Shown: piece by piece, positions 34,997 to 43,517 of the stretch | Position numbering within the stretch: position 1 is the stretch's first letter | Layout: each line of letters opens with the position of its first letter | Assembly: GCF_005937885.2 (NCBI RefSeq) | Contig: NZ_CP042176.1 | Location: 5,203,501 to 5,267,500, forward strand | Direction: 5' to 3' | Length of the DNA: 64,000 nucleotides | DNA from: Bradyrhizobium sp. KBS0727 | GTDB lineage: Bacteria > Pseudomonadota > Alphaproteobacteria > Rhizobiales > Xanthobacteraceae | Program-made: the position numbers and the translations under genes | Notes under the pieces: model-generated | The model's database searches: none | What the model was told of the DNA's origin: nothing | The model's input: the letters and a program-made list of their open reading frames with translations, nothing else

Positions 34997-35152
34997 ATGG
35001 CCGAGACGGTCGTCAAACTGCGGTTGAACCAGCAGCAACTCGAACTGATGGACCGCACCATCGCGCAAGGCGTGGCGCCCGATCGCGTGGCCCTGGTTCG
35101 CCTGGCGCTGCGCGAATACGCCGCCGCCCGCAAGGCGGAGACTTCGCGATGA
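34997..35152 (+). CDS. Small ribbon-helix-helix-type protein
   Basis: 51 residues with the layout of an RHH (MetJ/Arc/CopG) DNA-binding protein: a short beta strand TVVKLRLNQQQLELMDR, then helix A and the loop APDRVALVRLALREYAAARK, similar to the 'R-LVR-ALREY' pattern of CopG-like proteins. AAGGA (34985-34989) precedes the ATG. Its TGA overlaps the ATG of the DUF1989 gene, so it is translationally coupled to the catabolic genes. Role as operon autoregulator is inference. Confidence 0.7.
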   Translation: MAETVVKLRLNQQQLELMDRTIAQGVAPDRVALVRLALREYAAARKAETSR

Positions 35153-36099
35153 GTTTGCGGCAGGTGATTTCCGAATTCGTGCTGGAGCCCGGTACCGGCA
35201 AGGCCATCGAACTGCTCAAGGGGCAAATCCTGCGCATCGAACAGGTCGAAGGCGGCCAGTGCGCCGACTTCAACGCCTTCAACCTGCATGACTACAAGGA
35301 GTTCATGCATTGCGGCCGTACCCGCACCGTGCACGGCTTTCACCCGACCAAAGGCACCTTCATGTGGTCGGCGCCGCCGCGCGAGCGCGCGATGCTCTAT
35401 ATTCTCGAGGACACCGTCGGCCGCAACGACGTTCTGTTCCCGCGCTGTAGCGCCTATGTCTACGAGGCGTCCTACGGCTTCGCCGTGCACACCAATTGCC
35501 ACGACATCCAGGCCGAAGCGCAGCGCGAATACGGGCTGACGCCAGATGACGTGCACGATTCCTTCAACCTGTTCATGTGCACCGGCGTCGACGACGACGG
35601 CCATGCCTTCATGACACGACAAACCACCAAAGCCGGCGACCATGTCGACCTGCTGGCGCTGATGGACGTGCTCGCGGTGCCCAATGTGTGCGGCGCCGAC
35701 GTGATGAAGACCAGCAATTTCGCGCTGAAACCGCTGAAGCTGACGGTGTTCGCCGCCACCGCGGCCGATATCGCGGCGGTACCGAAGACGCCTGTCCTGG
35801 CCAGCCAGCGCACGCCGAAGGATTTCAGGAACTCCACCATCAAGACCGACCGGCCGCTGCGACGCGATCCCGCCTACAGAGCGGAATTCCCCAACACGCC
35901 GATCGTCGTTACAGAGCTGCCGATCGCGCTCAGTCCGGACGAACTCGCTTTGTTCAACGCCGTGAAACGCACCGACATTTATGGCGGCGACGATGCCGCC
36001 GCCTTGCGCGACCTGCTGTTCTCCTGGTGGGAAGAGCGTTTCCTGCTGGCTCATGCCGGCGCGCCTGCGATCGAGAAAGCACGAGGGAGCACGACATGA
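35149..36099 (+). CDS. Urea carboxylase-associated family protein (DUF1989)
   Basis: 316 residues. Conserved features of DUF1989: GKAIELLKGQILRIEQVEGGQCADFNAFNL, RAMLYILEDTVGRNDVLFPRC, and SFNLFMCTGVDDDGHAFM, with Cys and His residues that probably bind a metal. Relatives lie beside urea carboxylase, urea amidolyase or guanidine/ureide genes and are thought to assist or catalyse amide breakdown, but the reaction of this type is not established. Overlaps both neighbours by ATGA, with a formamidase downstream, so it probably yields the formamide or amide used by that enzyme. Confidence 0.82.
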   Translation: MSLRQVISEFVLEPGTGKAIELLKGQILRIEQVEGGQCADFNAFNLHDYKEFMHCGRTRTVHGFHPTKGTFMWSAPPRERAMLYILEDTVGRNDVLFPRCSAYVYEASYGFAVHTNCHDIQAEAQREYGLTPDDVHDSFNLFMCTGVDDDGHAFMTRQTTKAGDHVDLLALMDVLAVPNVCGADVMKTSNFALKPLKLTVFAATAADIAAVPKTPVLASQRTPKDFRNSTIKTDRPLRRDPAYRAEFPNTPIVVTELPIALSPDELALFNAVKRTDIYGGDDAAALRDLLFSWWEERFLLAHAGAPAIEKARGSTT

Positions 36100-37109
36100 A
36101 CGGACTTGGCGGCCTCAACAAATCCCCCGATGGCGTCGTCATCGGGCTGGTTCAATTGCAATTGCCCGTGGTCGTGACCCGGGCCGACCTGGCGCGGCAG
36201 ACCGAGCGCATCGTCACTATGGTCGGCAAGGCGCGGCGCAATCTTTCCACCATGGACCTGGTGGTGTTTCCGGAATACGCGCTGCACGGCCTGTCGATGG
36301 ACACCAACCCCGAGATCATGTGCCGGCTCGACGGCCCGGAGGTCGCAGCTTTCAAGCGCGCCTGCATCGACAACAATATCTGGGGCTGCTTCTCCATCAT
36401 GGAATTCAACCCGGACGGCAATCCCTATAATTCCGGATTGATCATCGACGATAGCGGCGAGATCAAACTGTATTACCGGAAATTCCATCCCTGGATTCCG
36501 GTCGAGCCGTGGGAGCCCGGCGATGTCGGCATTCCCGTGATTGAAGGCCCGAAGGGCGCCAAGCTCGCGCTGATCATCTGCCATGACGGCATGTTCCCGG
36601 AGATGGCGCGCGAATGCGCCTACAAGGGCGCCGAGATCATGATCCGCACCGCCGGTTACACCGCGCCAATTCGCGAAAGCTGGCGCTTCACCAACCAGGC
36701 CAATGCGTTCCAGAACCTGATGGTGACCGCCAATGTCTGCATGTGCGGCTCCGATGGTTCGTTCGATTCCATGGGCGAAGGCATGATCGTGAATTTCGAC
36801 GGCTCCATCATCGCCCACGGCACCACCGGCCGCGCCGACGAGATCATCACCGCCGAGGTCCGCCCCGACCTGGTGCGCGAAGCGCGGATCCACTGGGGCG
36901 TCGAGAACAACATCTATCAGCTCTGGCATCGCGGCTACGTCGCGGTGAAGGGCGGCGCGATGGATTGTCCCTACACTTTCATGCAGGACATGGTCGCCGG
37001 CACCTTCCGCCTGCCGTGGGAAGACCAGGTAAAGATCACCGACGGCACCTCGTGCGGTTTTCCGGCGCCGACCCGGATGTTCGGCAAGACCGCGAAGGCG
37101 GCGGAGTGA
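36096..37109 (+). CDS. amiF: Formamidase (AmiF-like), nitrilase superfamily
   Basis: 337 residues, the length of AmiF formamidases (EC 3.5.1.49). Catalytic triad visible: Glu in VVFPEYALHGLS (about 60), Lys in YYRKFHPWIPVEPW (about 133), Cys in ALIICHDGMFPEM (about 166). SMGEGMIVNFDGSIIAHG and the C-terminal HRGYVAVKGGAMDCPYT also fit AmiF better than aliphatic amidase AmiE. It should hydrolyse formamide to formate and ammonia in the cytoplasm, giving a nitrogen source. Start overlaps the DUF1989 stop. Confidence 0.88.
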   Translation: MNGLGGLNKSPDGVVIGLVQLQLPVVVTRADLARQTERIVTMVGKARRNLSTMDLVVFPEYALHGLSMDTNPEIMCRLDGPEVAAFKRACIDNNIWGCFSIMEFNPDGNPYNSGLIIDDSGEIKLYYRKFHPWIPVEPWEPGDVGIPVIEGPKGAKLALIICHDGMFPEMARECAYKGAEIMIRTAGYTAPIRESWRFTNQANAFQNLMVTANVCMCGSDGSFDSMGEGMIVNFDGSIIAHGTTGRADEIITAEVRPDLVREARIHWGVENNIYQLWHRGYVAVKGGAMDCPYTFMQDMVAGTFRLPWEDQVKITDGTSCGFPAPTRMFGKTAKAAE

Positions 37110-37120
37110 GGGATTGCTTG

Positions 37121-37194
37121 TAGCCCGGATGAGCGAAGCGATATCCGGGGTGATGTGAGGGCGACCCCGGATGTCGCTTCGCTCATCCGGGCTA
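37121..37194. repeat. Palindromic repeat, 31-bp arms
   Basis: Near-perfect inverted repeat directly after the formamidase gene: arms 37121-37151 and 37164-37194 begin TAGCCCGGATGAGCGAAGCG and differ at one position. It forms a long hairpin that could end or stabilise the formamidase transcript, and it is the type of mobile palindromic (REP/RPE-like) element common in these genomes. Confidence 0.85.
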
Positions 37195-37204
37195 CGAACC
37201 TTAT

Positions 37205-37284
37205 CGTCATTGCGAGCGCAGCGAAGCAATCCATTCTTTTCTTTCGTCGGCAAGATGGATTGCTTCGCTGCGCTCGCAATGACG
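37205..37284. repeat. Perfect 30-bp inverted repeat
   Basis: Arms 37205-37234 and 37255-37284, each starting CGTCATTGCGAGCGCAGCGA (second arm on the opposite strand), are exact complements around a 20-bp loop. A second palindromic intergenic element immediately next to the previous one, with a different sequence but the same shape. Confidence 0.88.
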
Positions 37285-37314
37285 TTGTGAGACATGCGCT
37301 CTTGATCTCGCGGC

Positions 37315-37745
37315 GCAATGCGCCCGGAGTTTTGCATTTCGTTTGCCCTCGAAATACAGAGGGCGCAGGGAAGACCGGGTGCGCGCCGCACCCGCGGTCT
37401 TGCGTGCAAGATGCATACGAATAGGCGCACGCAAGCATACAGGTTTGGCGGAGGCATCCAGCCTTCCCTGCGCAATGGCTTTACGGCTTATACGATTTCG
37501 TCCTGGTGACCGGCTTTTTTGCCACCATCATCGACGTCGGCTTTCGCTTCCGCCAACTTGACGCCAGCACCGGGGCGTCGGACCCACACGATTTCACCGT
37601 ACGCAATGACCACGCTCGTCAGTCGCAGCCTTCGCGTCCACCGCTCCCTGCCCCTCGTTTGCGACGATGGCCTACGCCCCTCCTGTGGGACAGGATGCGC
37701 GGAGTTAAACGTCTGATTTGCCCGACAAGGCCAGCGAAATATTTT
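37315..37745. repeat. Non-coding interspersed element, Bradyrhizobium-type
   Basis: About 430 bp without a credible gene. It contains the block CCCTCGAAATACAGAGGGCG near 37349-37368, an AGGGAAG ... CTTCCCT pairing (37368-37374 and 37462-37468), CACCCGCGGTC, and TTGACGCCAGC near 37557. From memory this order of blocks recurs many times in Bradyrhizobium intergenic regions; I could not check copy number. The arrangement suggests a structured repeat or decayed mobile element rather than a promoter region. The remaining sequence up to the methyltransferase start (37746-37968) shows nothing I recognise. Confidence 0.5.
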
Positions 37746-37968
37746 TACCCGAAGGTCTGGACGACGAAAATCACGTTGAATCCGCTCATGAAATTCGTGC
37801 CGACGCGCATCGCCTTTTATCCGGCGGTCGCGCAAGGCGACACCGGCCGATTGTCACCTCGGACACAATCACCCGTTCGCAGATCACGCCGTCATTAGGA
37901 ACTATTGACCGGAAGCGGATATCTGCTTCCCTGCGGAAAGCGGCGATCTCCAGACGGGCGGGTGGGAC

Positions 37969-38775
37969 ATGGCCTCGAATTTCATCGCGAAGGGCGCTGA
38001 CGGTTACGAGGCTTTCATGGGCCGATGGAGCAAGCGCCTCGCTCCCGTCTTTCTGGATTTTGCCGGGATCAGGGATGGAGAGCGGGTGCTGGACGTCGGC
38101 TGCGGCACCGGCAGCCTGACGTTTTCGATCACGGAACGCTCGGACGTCGCCTCGATCGAGGCGATCGATTTTGAAGAGCCGTTCGTCGAGGCGCTGCGGC
38201 AGCAGAACAAGGACCCGCGCATCACCGCGCGACAAGGCGACGCCTGCGCGTTGACGTTTGAGGACAGGCAATTCGACCGCGCGCTGTCGCTGCTCGTCCT
38301 GCATTTCGTTTCCGACCCTGCGAAAGCGATTTCGGAAATGCGGCGCGTGGTTCGCCCGGGAGGCGTCGTTGCGGCAACGGTCTGGGACACATTCGGCGGC
38401 ATGCCGAGCCAGCGAATGTTCTGGGACACATTTTGCGCCATCGAATCGGCCGCCGTTGAACGAAGGTCGCTCGGATTAGTGCGACCGATGACCCGTCCGG
38501 GAGAACTGGCAAAGGCATTCGCCGCCGCCGGCCTTGAACAGGTTACCGAGGCCTTCCTGACTATCCGGATGGATTTCAGCAATTTCGACGACTACTGGCA
38601 GCCGCTCATCAATGGACAGGGCACGCTTGCGGTGTTCCTGTCGACGCTTCCAGCGACGACCACTGACAGGCTCCAGGCGAGCGTTCGCGATGCGTATCTA
38701 TGCGGTGGATCGGACGGCGCACGAAGTTTCCCGACGACGGCGGTTGCGGTAAAAGCAACGGTTCCGCAGGGTTGA
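37969..38775 (+). CDS. Class I SAM-dependent methyltransferase
   Basis: 268 residues with the SAM-binding motif I ERVLDVGCGTGSLTFS near residue 40, motif II acidic residue (IEAIDFEEPFVEAL), ARQGDACALTFEDRQFDRAL (motif III) and RRVVRPGGVVAATVWD (post-motif). Similar to UbiE/MenG-like or small-molecule methyltransferases; the acceptor is unknown. It stands alone between repeats and a convergent gene. Confidence 0.85.
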   Translation: MASNFIAKGADGYEAFMGRWSKRLAPVFLDFAGIRDGERVLDVGCGTGSLTFSITERSDVASIEAIDFEEPFVEALRQQNKDPRITARQGDACALTFEDRQFDRALSLLVLHFVSDPAKAISEMRRVVRPGGVVAATVWDTFGGMPSQRMFWDTFCAIESAAVERRSLGLVRPMTRPGELAKAFAAAGLEQVTEAFLTIRMDFSNFDDYWQPLINGQGTLAVFLSTLPATTTDRLQASVRDAYLCGGSDGARSFPTTAVAVKATVPQG

Positions 38776-38808
38776 CGGCGCCATCTGTCGGATCGTCCAC
38801 CTTGCGTA

Positions 38809-40176
38809 CTAATTCCCGTTCAACAGCGACGTCCCGAACGCGCGCTTCCACACCGACAGGAAACGCGGAAACCAGGAATGCGCGACCGCGCTCTGGTAGG
38901 CCCAGGTCTGATATTTCTGGCCATTTTCCGACAGCAGTTCCTGATAGCCGCCGTGGGTCTCGGTCGCGGTACCGATGTCGCGCAAGATGTCGCGCGCGTA
39001 GGCACGGTAGGTATCGGTGGCCCCGCATTCGTCATAGTCCAACATGCGGTCGGCGAATTCGACGTTGAATGTCGGCCAGGACGATCGGCCCTGGTAGGCC
39101 GGCGCCGCGATCTTGTGAATGAGTTTGTTGAGCGGATTATCCACGGATACCAGGAAGTGGGACGTGTCCGGAATTCGAAACCGCGGCTCTGCGAGAACCA
39201 GATTTGTCGTGGCCGCGAACAGCGCCCGTTCGTTCGCGTCGTTCAGATCCCAAAATCCCAGATGCACGTTGACGAAATCGAGCGCGATGGAAAACACCGG
39301 CGGCTCCTGACGGGAGTCCAGCGAATGGCTGATGTAGCCATGCTTGCCGAACAGCCGCAGCAGTTCAGTCTTGTAGTGCGGAAGCTCGCGGCCGAGCCGC
39401 CGATCCAGTTCGCTCCGCTCGATCACGCCGAGCTTGATGCCGCGCAGAAATGTCGCGTAGACGCTGGCATTGGTGACGAAACGCCGGCGTTCGGCGCGGG
39501 TATCGGTTGCGGCAGATCGCGGGGCCGTCGCGTCGCACAGCAAAGCCGAGAGGCCGTTGTCCTCGAACGGCTGCAACGATCCGGCGAGGTCAAGGATCGC
39601 TCGTTTCAGATCTTCGCGATACTCGGCCAGCAACAGCCGGCCGGCATGTGCGCCCTGTGACATCGCCACATAGGAAGACGGCCGTTGCTCCGCGGTCAGC
39701 AATTGCTCGAGACCCGCAAGGATGCCGAGCAGCGTATCCGAAGGCCGCGAGAAATAGTTGATGCCGATGTAGCGGTTGCGTCCCGCAGGAACGAGCGTCG
39801 TCGTGACGACATCGGCGCGAACCGCCTCCAGCATCAGCCGAACGCTTTTCTCGAGCAGACGAACCCGGCGCACCGCATCCGCGGAATCCAGGACGGTTTC
39901 AGGGTCGAGCACATCGGGATAGAACCAGGCGAAGTCGCGCGGATAATAGGCGGATGCGTGCGGCGCCCCGGTGACGAGAAAGGCTTCGGTCTCCGAGAAC
40001 GCAGCGTTCATCGAGTGCCGGTACAACTGGTCGATCGCCGCCGAGAGATGATATTTTCGGAGGAACCGATCGCCGAGAAAATTCACGGCCTGAATGCCGT
40101 TGGCGACAAAGCTGGCAATCAGCCCCTGGTAAAATCGGTATCCGCGACGGGATGCAAACGTAATCTGGCTATTCAT
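38809..40176 (-). CDS. Uncharacterised protein, possibly alpha/alpha-toroid glycosidase-like
   Basis: 455 residues, no signal peptide. I do not recognise the family with certainty. Helix-rich sequence with aromatic, acidic segments such as APHASAYYPRDFAWFYPDV, INYFSRPSDTLLGIL, FNVEFADRMLDYDE and GGYQELLSENGQKYQTWAYQSAVAHSWFPRFL. The last resembles the C-terminal catalytic region of six-hairpin (glucosidase/debranching-like) enzymes, where an acidic residue and Trp/Tyr bind sugar. ATG at 40176 chosen as the start; the frame is open to 40230. No operon partners. Confidence 0.55.
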   Translation of the reverse strand: MNSQITFASRRGYRFYQGLIASFVANGIQAVNFLGDRFLRKYHLSAAIDQLYRHSMNAAFSETEAFLVTGAPHASAYYPRDFAWFYPDVLDPETVLDSADAVRRVRLLEKSVRLMLEAVRADVVTTTLVPAGRNRYIGINYFSRPSDTLLGILAGLEQLLTAEQRPSSYVAMSQGAHAGRLLLAEYREDLKRAILDLAGSLQPFEDNGLSALLCDATAPRSAATDTRAERRRFVTNASVYATFLRGIKLGVIERSELDRRLGRELPHYKTELLRLFGKHGYISHSLDSRQEPPVFSIALDFVNVHLGFWDLNDANERALFAATTNLVLAEPRFRIPDTSHFLVSVDNPLNKLIHKIAAPAYQGRSSWPTFNVEFADRMLDYDECGATDTYRAYARDILRDIGTATETHGGYQELLSENGQKYQTWAYQSAVAHSWFPRFLSVWKRAFGTSLLNGN

Positions 40177-40357
40177 GCGCTGGGATGACGATGTCCTGTG
40201 GTGCCGCGTGTTACCGCGTTGGTACTGCAAACACCATTGATTCGTCTCTCGGCCAGAGCGCGACGAATGTCATCGAACTGTCATACTGCGCGATGCGGAC
40301 CAAGCCAGGTCGAACATGACAGCTTTGATTGATCGACGATCACGGGGAGCCGCGCGA

Positions 40358-40588
40358 CTATTCCGGCTGGATCTCGCCCGTGGCTCTCTTAGGAAGGTCT
40401 CCGAGCAGGTTCGATAGCTTGACCGCGAGCTTTCGAAGCCGGGCATTCTGCTCAAGCAACTGCAGCAAATCATTGGCTTCCGCTTGTTGCGATTCAAGTA
40501 TCTCGGCCTCTTCAAGCAGAGGCGACAAGGCTGAAAGAAAGTCGTCGCGCTGATCCTGCCTGTCGTGCGGCGGATGTCCGATGCTCAT
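40358..40588 (-). CDS. Small coiled-coil hypothetical protein
   Basis: 76 residues: MSIGHPPHDRQDQRDDFLSA, then a Leu/Glu/Gln-rich helix (LLEEAEILESQQAEANDLLQLLEQNARLRKLAVKLSNLLGDL, leucines at heptad spacing, residues 24-65). GGGGA precedes the ATG with 7 bp spacing. No known domain. It might be a short coiled-coil adaptor or a small regulator; I cannot name it. Confidence 0.5.
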   Translation of the reverse strand: MSIGHPPHDRQDQRDDFLSALSPLLEEAEILESQQAEANDLLQLLEQNARLRKLAVKLSNLLGDLPKRATGEIQPE

Positions 40589-40707
40589 GGCAAATCCCCG
40601 ATCTGGACGCGCGGCAGCGGCCCGTTCAACTGCTAACGTCGATTGAGTCGAGGGCAAATTTGCGTCGGAAAAAGGGACACGCGTCGGCGAGTTAGAGATC
40701 TTCCGCG

Positions 40708-41988
40708 CTACTGTCCGGCCGCGTCCCGCGGCCTGAAATTCTCGATCAACCGCAGCAGCACCCGCGCGCCGGCATCGGCGTCTGATGTTTCGACGTGCTC
40801 GTCGGGATGATGGCTGATGCCGCCGCGGCAGCGGACGAACAGCATCGCGACATCGGCAACGTCGATGATCGCCATGCCGTCATGCCCTGCCCCGCTCGGC
40901 AGTTCGAACACGGAAAAACCCTCGGCAGCGACGGCTTCCGCGACCTGCGCCTTCAGCCAGGGCGCGCAGGGCACGGTGCGGTTTTCGTGGGTGACGTCGA
41001 CCTGCAGCGCAAGCGCGCGGGTTTTGGCGATGCTCTCGACCCGGCGAACGATATCCGCGACCGCACGGCGGCGGTGCGAATCCGTCGGCGCGCGGATGTC
41101 CATCGTGAACGACACCTTGCCGGGAATGACATTGGTCGCACCGGGCATCGCATTGATGTAACCGACGGTGCCGACCAGGCCATCCGGATCGGTGCGGCAC
41201 AGTTCCTCGATCGCGACGATGCATTCGGCAGCCCCCGTCAGCGCGTCGTGGCGCAGCGCCATCGGCACCGTGCCGGCGTGGCCGGCCATGCCGGTAAGAT
41301 TCGCTGCCAACCGCGTCGCGCCTGCGATCGCGGTGACGACACCGACCGGAAGCTGCTGCTTTTCCAGCACCGGCCCCTGTTCGATGTGCAACTCGACATA
41401 GCCAAGCAATTCGCCGCGCGCGCGCGCCGCCGTGTCAATGTGGTCGGGGTCGAGCCCGAACGCGATCATCGCCTCGCGCATGGTGATGCCGGCGCGGTCC
41501 TTGCCGGCGAGCACGCTCTCGACGAACGTCCCCGCCACCGCGCGGCTGCCGAGCAGCGTCGACGCAAAGCGCACGCCCTCCTCGTCGGCGAAACCAACGA
41601 TCTCGATCGCGAATGGCAGCCGCTTGCCTCTTCTGTGCAGGTCGCCGATGCAGGCGATCGCGGTGATGACGCCGAGCGGCCCGTCCCATTTGCCGGCGTC
41701 ACGCACCGTATCATAGTGCGAGCCCAGCATCAGACACGGCAGACCGGGACGTTCGCCCTCGTAGCGGCCGCAGACATTGCCGATGGCGTCGAGCCGCGCG
41801 TTCATGCCGGCCTCACGCATCCAGGACAGGATCAGGTCGGCGGCGATGCGGTGCTCGGGAGACAGGAAAACCCGCGCCAGGTGCTCCGGCGTCTCCGAGA
41901 TCGTCCCGAGTTGGTTGATCCGGCCGACGATTTCATCGCCGAGCGAGGATTGTCTCAATGCACCGCTCGCCGCCTCTGTCTTGCTCAT
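40708..41988 (-). CDS. M20-family amidohydrolase, allantoate amidohydrolase / N-carbamoyl-amino-acid hydrolase type
   Basis: 426 residues. Metal-binding motifs: GSHYDTVRDAGKWDGPLGVI (His and Asp ligands, residues about 88-107), GFADEEGVRF (catalytic and metal Glu), ELHIEQGPVLE, and AGHAGTVPMALRHDAL of the dimerisation lid. The C-terminal PSGAGHDGMAI and HHPDEHVE complete the site. These enzymes release ammonia from allantoate, ureidoglycine or N-carbamoyl amino acids. It is transcribed divergently from the BMP transporter operon. A weak sigma-54-like element at 42026-42042 with GT instead of GC is not counted. Confidence 0.88.
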   Translation of the reverse strand: MSKTEAASGALRQSSLGDEIVGRINQLGTISETPEHLARVFLSPEHRIAADLILSWMREAGMNARLDAIGNVCGRYEGERPGLPCLMLGSHYDTVRDAGKWDGPLGVITAIACIGDLHRRGKRLPFAIEIVGFADEEGVRFASTLLGSRAVAGTFVESVLAGKDRAGITMREAMIAFGLDPDHIDTAARARGELLGYVELHIEQGPVLEKQQLPVGVVTAIAGATRLAANLTGMAGHAGTVPMALRHDALTGAAECIVAIEELCRTDPDGLVGTVGYINAMPGATNVIPGKVSFTMDIRAPTDSHRRRAVADIVRRVESIAKTRALALQVDVTHENRTVPCAPWLKAQVAEAVAAEGFSVFELPSGAGHDGMAIIDVADVAMLFVRCRGGISHHPDEHVETSDADAGARVLLRLIENFRPRDAAGQ

Positions 41989-42181
41989 GCTTTTCCGGGG
42001 CGCGCTTGCCGCGCCTGCCTCATCGATACAAGTTCAATGCCAGCGAATGCGACTCCGCATCGCCCACCGACCTTGTCACTGGTAGCAGCCCCAATCAGGC
42101 TGACCAGCCGACAAATACAGGAATTCGGCCGCAAGCAGGCCTCTTGGAGCCCCTTCCGGGAGTCAAGAACTGCTCAACCGC

Positions 42182-42194
42182 CTTGCATACAATT
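42182..42194. promoter_or_regulatory. GntR-type operator-like element
   Basis: CTTGCATACAATT resembles both the TTGCATGCA motifs near 1866 and 3220 and the TTGTATACAA-type GntR operators. It lies in the 419-bp divergent region between the amidohydrolase and the BMP operon. Weak evidence. Confidence 0.25.
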
Positions 42195-42315
42195 AGAAAA
42201 TGGCGCCTAAAAACTGAGCTGAAAGGCTCCTGCCCAAAGTTTGAACGGCTGTCACTTATCTAGATTAGCATAATAATTTCAATGTACTGCCAAACAATGC
42301 CCACCAGATGTGCTC

Positions 42316-42331
42316 TGGCACGAAGATTGCG
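42316..42331 (+). promoter_or_regulatory. Sigma-54 (RpoN) promoter for the BMP transporter / biuret hydrolase operon
   Basis: TGGCACGAAGATTGCG matches the -24/-12 consensus at 11 of 12 defined positions with correct 10-bp spacing between GG and GC. Predicted start of transcription near 42342, about 66 bp before the first ATG. Nitrogen-limitation control is inferred. Confidence 0.75.
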
Positions 42332-42407
42332 ACACACCCTCTGAGCTTCGCCGTGTCGGCGCGGCTGCGAAATAGGGGGCGGTTTTTCCGCCAGAGGGAG
42401 CAGGCAA

Positions 42408-43517
42408 ATGGATTTTGGCAGGATTTCTCGACGGCATCTGTTGCAGGGCAGCGCCGCGATGGCGCTCGGCGGCACGCTTGGCGCGGGCCGGGCTTTTGCG
42501 GCCGACACCACCATCGGCTTCATCTATGTCGGGTCGCGCGACGACTACGGCTACAACCAGGCCCACGCGGCGGGTGCGGCCGCCCTGAAGAAGTTGCCCG
42601 GCCTGAAAGTGGTCGAGGAAGAAAAGGTGCCCGAGACCGACGCGGTCGAGAAGACCATGGAGTCGATGATCAATCTCGACGGCGCTTCGCTGCTGTTCCC
42701 GACCTCGTTCGGTTACTACAACCCGCACATGATCAAGATGGCGAGCAAGTTTCCAAAGCTTCGCTTCGAACATTGCGGCGGCCTGTGGGCCGACAAGGAT
42801 CCCAAGAATGCCGGCAGCTATTTCGGTTATATCGACGAGGCCCAGTATATTTCCGGGATCGTTGCCGGCTACTCCTCCAAGACCGGAAAGCTCGGTTTCG
42901 TCGCGGCGAAACCGATCCCGCAGGTGCTGCGCAACATCAACGCGTTCACGCTCGGCGCGAAACTCGCCAACCCGAAGGCCACCTGCCAGGTGATCTTCAC
43001 CGGCGACTGGTCGATGCCGGTCAAGGAAGCCGAAGCCACCAACAGCCTGATCGACCAGGGCGTCGACGTCCTGACCTGTCACGTCGACGGTCCCAAGACC
43101 ATGGTCGAGAACGCGGCGCGCCGCGGCGCGATGGTCTGCGGCTATCACGTCAACCAGTCGCCGCTGGCGCCGAAGGCCTACCTCACCGGTGCCGAGTGGA
43201 ACTGGGAAGCGCTGTATCCGAAATTCGTCAAGATGATCGCCGCCGGCGAAGCGATTCCGAACTTCTACCGCGGCGGCCTCAAGGAAGAGATCGTCAAGTG
43301 TTCGCCCTACGGCGAAGCGGTCTCGGCCGAAGCGCGCAAGCACGCCGACGACATCAAGGCGAAGCTGACCGAAGGCAATTACACCATCTTCAAGGGACCG
43401 ATCATGGACAACAAGGGCAAGACCGTGATCGCGGCCGGCACCGATCGCGGCCAGAAGGATCCCGAACTCGAGAAGATGGATTATCTGGTCGAGGGCGTGA
43501 TCGGAGCCACTTCGTGA
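42408..43517 (+). CDS. BMP family ABC substrate-binding protein
   Basis: 369 residues. Twin-arginine-like leader (GRISRRHLLQGSAAMALGG), then TTIGFIYVGSRDDYGYNQAHAAG and MESMINLDGASLLFPTSFGYYNP of the BMP family. Closely paralogous to the binding protein at 32763-33860. GGGAG precedes the start. Feeds the two permeases and the double ATPase encoded downstream; its GTG-overlapping permease partner shows translational coupling. Family members bind nucleosides, autoinducers or small amides; the biuret-hydrolase-like gene in the same operon points to a ureide or biuret-like ligand. Confidence 0.9.
   Translation: MDFGRISRRHLLQGSAAMALGGTLGAGRAFAADTTIGFIYVGSRDDYGYNQAHAAGAAALKKLPGLKVVEEEKVPETDAVEKTMESMINLDGASLLFPTSFGYYNPHMIKMASKFPKLRFEHCGGLWADKDPKNAGSYFGYIDEAQYISGIVAGYSSKTGKLGFVAAKPIPQVLRNINAFTLGAKLANPKATCQVIFTGDWSMPVKEAEATNSLIDQGVDVLTCHVDGPKTMVENAARRGAMVCGYHVNQSPLAPKAYLTGAEWNWEALYPKFVKMIAAGEAIPNFYRGGLKEEIVKCSPYGEAVSAEARKHADDIKAKLTEGNYTIFKGPIMDNKGKTVIAAGTDRGQKDPELEKMDYLVEGVIGATS

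Noticed and set aside
34687..36054. N-terminal extension of the minus-strand frame that contains the GntR gene
   Set aside because: The frame is open through the antisense of the DUF1989 gene, but the conserved winged helix starts right after the ATG at 34686.
37121..37290. CRISPR-like repeats
   Set aside because: These are two different single palindromes, not regularly spaced direct repeats with spacers.
42026..42042. Sigma-54-like element for the allantoate-type amidohydrolase (TGGCATTGAACTTGTA)
   Set aside because: The near-invariant GC at -12 is GT, which normally abolishes function; only 9 of 12 positions match.
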